A stretch of DNA of 8,351 bases from Streptococcaceae bacterium (GTDB lineage Bacteria; Bacillota; Bacilli; Lactobacillales; Streptococcaceae), in contig JAITWV010000167.1 of assembly GCA_031285105.1 (NCBI GenBank), forward strand, positions 1-8,351, in the 5' to 3' direction. Below are positions 5,213-8,351 of the stretch, one piece after another (within the stretch, counting starts at the first letter, position 1; each line of letters opens with the position of its first letter). Both the position numbers and the translations under genes were made by a program. A model generated the notes under the pieces. The model saw nothing but the letters and a program-made list of their open reading frames with translations, made no database searches and had not been told where the DNA came from.

Positions 5213-7717
5213 ATGAAGAAGCAATCAATTATCTATTTATTAAGTTTTTTTATTCCATTAAGTATCTTATGCCTTATCGCAGTGTCCTTAGGATTAACAC
5301 CATTTGGCGATAATAATTTATTAGTCAGTGATTTAAGGTCGCAATATACGCCGTTTTTTTCATATTTTAGACAAATATTAAGTGGTGAAGCGAATTTATT
5401 TTATTCTTTTTCGATTGGTATGGGGGACAGTATTTTACCGTTAGCAGCGTATTATTTACTAAGTCCATTTAATTTACTTTTACTTATCCGGCTTCCTTTA
5501 GATCAGTTAGTTCTTTTAATCATTGGCTTAAAAATTGCAAGTATTAGTTTATCTATGCAATTTTATCTAACGAAAACTTACCAAAAATCCGAATGGAAGC
5601 AATTGGTCTTTTCGCTAAGTTATGCTTTTAGTGGCTTTGTGGGTATCTATGCAATTAATCTGATGTGGTTGGATGGTTTAATTTTCTTGCCGTTGGTTGT
5701 ATTGAGTTTACAAAGGTTAATTGAAACCAAAAAAGGTGTGTTGTATTCTTTGGCAATTTTAGGGGCGATCGTTACAAATTATTATATGGGTTATATGATT
5801 TGTTTATTCGCGGTTGTTTATTTTTTTTATTGGACAGGAAAAACACAAGTTTATGCATCAGTAAAAGAGTATTTCAAGACTTTTATACACTTTGTCAAAT
5901 ACTCGCTTTTGGGTGGTATGATGTCGATGTTCATTTTGGTACCTGCACTACGTGGGATGTTAAATACAGGTAAGTCAGAGTTTTCTTATTATACTTATCT
6001 GCCATTTCCAAGATTTGGTTTGGATTTTTTCATGCAATTAGGTTTAGATTCCACTAGTTATAGCAGTCGATTGAGTCATCTTCCTTCTTTTTATGTTGGC
6101 GCATTGAGTATTTTGATGTGTGCTCTTTATTTTCAATTACCATTTGGTAAAAAAGAAAAGTGGTTAAAAGCTGGCTTAATTGGAACAATATTTTTGAGCT
6201 TTTTCATCCAAACCTTTAATGCAGTTTGGCATATGTTTCAATTTGCAGCTGGTTTTCCTTTTCGTAATAGCTATATGCTTAGCTTTGTATTATTGCTTAT
6301 TTGCTATGAAACTTGGGGGAAACGTGCGGAAATTACGCCTAAAATGCTTGGACGAACAGTGGCAATTTTGATTATTTTATTGCTCAGTGGTTATGCAACA
6401 ATGCATTGGTTGAATCCTTCGTTTGCTTCTGCTTATCAAATTGACATTCAACCTAAATTATTGCTTCTTTCTGTCTTTTTATTTATTTTTAATGCCTTAC
6501 TTTTGACAAAAACAAAGAAAAAATGGGCAGTTATTTGCTTGTTCACGCTCTTAGCTGTTGATACCAGTTATAATTTTTATCAAATGATTGCAAGTATTCC
6601 TTTTGGCTCAAGTGCGCAATTTGTTAAAAAAGAAGAAACATTGTCCGCCTTAATTGAACAGACAAACACAGACACAAAAGAATTTTGGCGTGTTGAAAAC
6701 AACTTACAACAAGAATACATTGGTTATAATGACTCATTATTGATGAATTTTTATGATTTACCAAGTTATTCTTCAACGTTAAATGAAAAATTACGTGTCA
6801 CTTTACAAGACCTAGGTTTATTTTCTAGAAACGAACGACGCATTAGTGATATTGGTTTAACTTCATTTACAAGTTTTCTATTAAATGTAAATTATGAAAT
6901 CACTTCACGTCCAAATTATATGAACTCATTGGTTATCGCTAAAATTGATGAAAATTACGTTTTGCAAAAAAATCACGTGACTTCTAGTATTGGGTATATC
7001 TTGCCACAAGCAGTGAATGACATTGAGTTTTTAGCTAAAAATGGCTATGAAAATCAAAACAAACTTGCTCAAACGATTATGAATGATCAAGAGTTTATGC
7101 TTTTTGAGCCGAACTCATTTCAACAAGTAAGTAATCAAAAATGGCGATTAACTGCTGAAAATACGGGAGATTTATTTATTTATCTACCAAAGAAAAGCAA
7201 CTGGAATGTAGGTATTACTGTTAATAACACCCCGCAGACACAAAGGGTAACAGTCACTGAAAAAGGTCTGATTGAATTAACAAATGTAAAAAAAGGCGAT
7301 GAGGTTGAATTAAGTTTTTCTGATTTGAATACAACAACACTGCCAGAAGAATCCATTCGCGTGCTCAAACAAGACTCGCTAGAACAAGTTATTCATGAAA
7401 TGAACAGTAATCGAGTTGATTTGCAGTATCATAAAAGAAAAAATCAATTTTTAGGTACGTTTAATGCACGTAAAGATGGATTATTGTTCTTGTCGATTCC
7501 GTATGATGAAGAATGGGTCGTAAAAATTGATGGTAAAAAAGTGGAAACAAAAGCTATATTGAACCAATCATTTATCGGTGTGCCCGTAACTATTGGCGAG
7601 CACAAACTTGAAGTGGTGTATCAACCTAAATCGTTCTACCAAAGTGCAGTTGTCTCATTCGTTGCTGGGATTTTGTTAGTCATGGTTGGTTTTATTGATT
7701 ATAAACGTAAAGACTAG
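5213..7717 (+). CDS. yfhO: YfhO-family multi-pass membrane protein (putative GT-C type envelope glycosyltransferase)
   Basis: Integral membrane protein of 834 aa. Roughly a dozen hydrophobic helices fill residues 7-450. A large extracytoplasmic, beta-rich region spans about 460-805, and one last helix lies at about 811-828 before a basic YKRKD tail. The first outside loop carries SDLRSQYTPFFSYF (39-52), with D40 in the position where YfhO/GT-C proteins keep an acidic residue. The C-terminal region, with DGKKVETKA and GEHKLEVVYQP, has the usual YfhO ending. In Bacillus and Listeria, family members work with a CsbB/GtlA-type lipid-linked sugar synthase to decorate lipoteichoic acid. No such partner is in the window, so that role is an inference. 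The AAGGGG ribosome binding site at 5201-5206 fixes the start. It is monocistronic, with a terminator that includes its stop codon. Confidence 0.88.
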   Translation: MKKQSIIYLLSFFIPLSILCLIAVSLGLTPFGDNNLLVSDLRSQYTPFFSYFRQILSGEANLFYSFSIGMGDSILPLAAYYLLSPFNLLLLIRLPLDQLVLLIIGLKIASISLSMQFYLTKTYQKSEWKQLVFSLSYAFSGFVGIYAINLMWLDGLIFLPLVVLSLQRLIETKKGVLYSLAILGAIVTNYYMGYMICLFAVVYFFYWTGKTQVYASVKEYFKTFIHFVKYSLLGGMMSMFILVPALRGMLNTGKSEFSYYTYLPFPRFGLDFFMQLGLDSTSYSSRLSHLPSFYVGALSILMCALYFQLPFGKKEKWLKAGLIGTIFLSFFIQTFNAVWHMFQFAAGFPFRNSYMLSFVLLLICYETWGKRAEITPKMLGRTVAILIILLLSGYATMHWLNPSFASAYQIDIQPKLLLLSVFLFIFNALLLTKTKKKWAVICLFTLLAVDTSYNFYQMIASIPFGSSAQFVKKEETLSALIEQTNTDTKEFWRVENNLQQEYIGYNDSLLMNFYDLPSYSSTLNEKLRVTLQDLGLFSRNERRISDIGLTSFTSFLLNVNYEITSRPNYMNSLVIAKIDENYVLQKNHVTSSIGYILPQAVNDIEFLAKNGYENQNKLAQTIMNDQEFMLFEPNSFQQVSNQKWRLTAENTGDLFIYLPKKSNWNVGITVNNTPQTQRVTVTEKGLIELTNVKKGDEVELSFSDLNTTTLPEESIRVLKQDSLEQVIHEMNSNRVDLQYHKRKNQFLGTFNARKDGLLFLSIPYDEEWVVKIDGKKVETKAILNQSFIGVPVTIGEHKLEVVYQPKSFYQSAVVSFVAGILLVMVGFIDYKRKD

Positions 7718-7737
7718 GGAACTATCTCTAGTTTTTT
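7713..7737 (+). terminator. Terminator overlapping the yfhO stop codon
   Basis: ACTAGGGA at 7713-7720 pairs with 7725-7732 (one G-T wobble) around a 4-nt loop, followed by a T run (7732-7737). The TAG stop of the upstream gene (7715-7717) is part of the ascending arm. A-T pairs with the T run can lengthen the stem. Confidence 0.78.
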
Positions 7738-7852
7738 GCGTTATGTTATCATTTATTTTTAATTTAATATCTATTTAAATTTACTATTAAATGTTGATAT
7801 ATAGCTTTTCTTAGCATTATATAATTAAATTTCGCTAAAAACAAAAATAGTA

Positions 7853-7887
7853 TTGCATTATTATTAATAAAACTCTAACATTATAAT
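7853..7887 (+). promoter_or_regulatory. Promoter region of the 5'-nucleotidase gene
   Basis: A perfect TATAAT lies at 7882-7887, but its 18-nt-spaced -35 (TTATTA, 7858-7863) is weak. An overlapping alternative is TTGCAT (7853-7858) with 17 nt to TAACAT (7876-7881). Either gives a leader of about 25 nt before the GTG. The rest of 7738-7916 is very AT-rich and I see no further gene in it. Confidence 0.6.
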
Positions 7888-7916
7888 GTAAAAAAGAAAA
7901 TTTTTGGAGGCTTATC

Positions 7917-8351
7917 GTGAAGAAACTATTGAAATTACTTGCAATTGCAGCACTTGCTCTCACTCATGTACCAACAACCGTGAGTGCAATGACAACAAAT
8001 GTAAACAATGCTACATCAGAAGGTACAACCATCAACATTTTACATACCAACGATATCCACGGTCGTTACAACAATGTTAATGGCATTAGTTTTGCTAAAT
8101 ATACTTCATTAATTAACAAATACCGCGCAAATAATCCCAATACTTTGGTTTTAGATGCAGGTGACTTTTATCATGGGACGAACTTTGCTAATTTATTCCG
8201 CGGTGAGTCAATGGTTCAGTTGATGGATAATGCAGGAGTTGATGCGTTTGTTCTTGGGAATCATGAATTTAACTTTGGTAGTGCTCGTGTATTAGAATTG
8301 CAAGAAATGACGAATACACCATTCTTATCAGCAAACACATTTAACGCTGAT
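7917..8351 (+). CDS. Secreted 5'-nucleotidase / UDP-sugar hydrolase-type metallophosphoesterase (5' part only)
   Basis: First 145 codons of an exported nucleotidase; the window ends in frame. The start is GTG, chosen because TTGGAGG (7904-7910) stands 6 nt upstream and a clean signal peptide follows: KKLLKLL basic/hydrophobic start, hydrophobic core to about residue 19, and likely cleavage after VSA (22-24). The metallophosphoesterase motifs appear in order: NDIHGR with D46 and H48, AGD with D83, and GNHE at 114-117 with N115 and H116. These bind the two-metal centre, and the fourth and fifth ligand blocks plus the substrate-binding C-terminal domain lie beyond the window. Family members hydrolyse extracellular nucleotides to nucleosides for salvage; some pathogens use cell-wall-anchored forms to make adenosine. 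Whether this one has a wall anchor cannot be seen. It does not share a transcript with yfhO. Confidence 0.9.
   Translation, partial: MKKLLKLLAIAALALTHVPTTVSAMTTNVNNATSEGTTINILHTNDIHGRYNNVNGISFAKYTSLINKYRANNPNTLVLDAGDFYHGTNFANLFRGESMVQLMDNAGVDAFVLGNHEFNFGSARVLELQEMTNTPFLSANTFNAD

Noticed and set aside
7811..7838. TTAGC/GCTAA inverted repeat upstream of the nucleotidase gene
   Set aside because: Only five pairs in very AT-rich DNA; easily due to chance.

Overview
The window is low-GC Gram-positive DNA. Strong GGAGG-type ribosome binding sites, AT-rich spacers, U-tailed hairpin terminators and the protein families point to Lactobacillales. Enterococcaceae is my best guess: it rests on the overall look of the proteins and on a long palindromic intergenic repeat like those described in enterococci. 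No ribosomal or tRNA gene is present to settle the taxonomy.

Layout. (1) Positions 1-1942 hold the end of an ABC import operon: the last codons of an upstream gene (possibly the substrate-binding protein), a long imperfect palindrome filling 92-224, a membrane permease and its ATPase, which overlap by 35 nt. The family is the uncharacterised or aromatic amino-acid type importer (COG4120/COG1101, related to streptococcal TrpXYZ). (2) 1951-2888 is a stand-alone Cof-type HAD phosphatase gene with a clear promoter and terminator. (3) 2905-4596 is a YfmM-like ABC-F ATPase gene, expected to act on ribosomes, ending in a long bidirectional terminator. (4) 4605-5027, minus strand, is a small single-domain cupin gene converging on the ABC-F gene. 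(5) 5028-5212 is a divergent control region with an 8-bp inverted repeat and a Fur-family-like box. (6) 5213-7737 is a large YfhO-family multi-pass membrane protein, probably a GT-C type glycosyltransferase or partner for cell-envelope polymer glycosylation, whose terminator includes its own stop codon. (7) 7853-8351 is the promoter and first 145 codons of a secreted 5'-nucleotidase-type metallophosphoesterase, cut by the window end.

The genes look like separate housekeeping or surface-function units, each with its own signals, rather than one system. I see no phage, transposase, CRISPR or defence island, and no convincing new multi-gene system. The most distinctive non-coding structure is the 92-224 palindrome inside the ABC operon; next come the possible operator sites between the cupin and YfhO genes.
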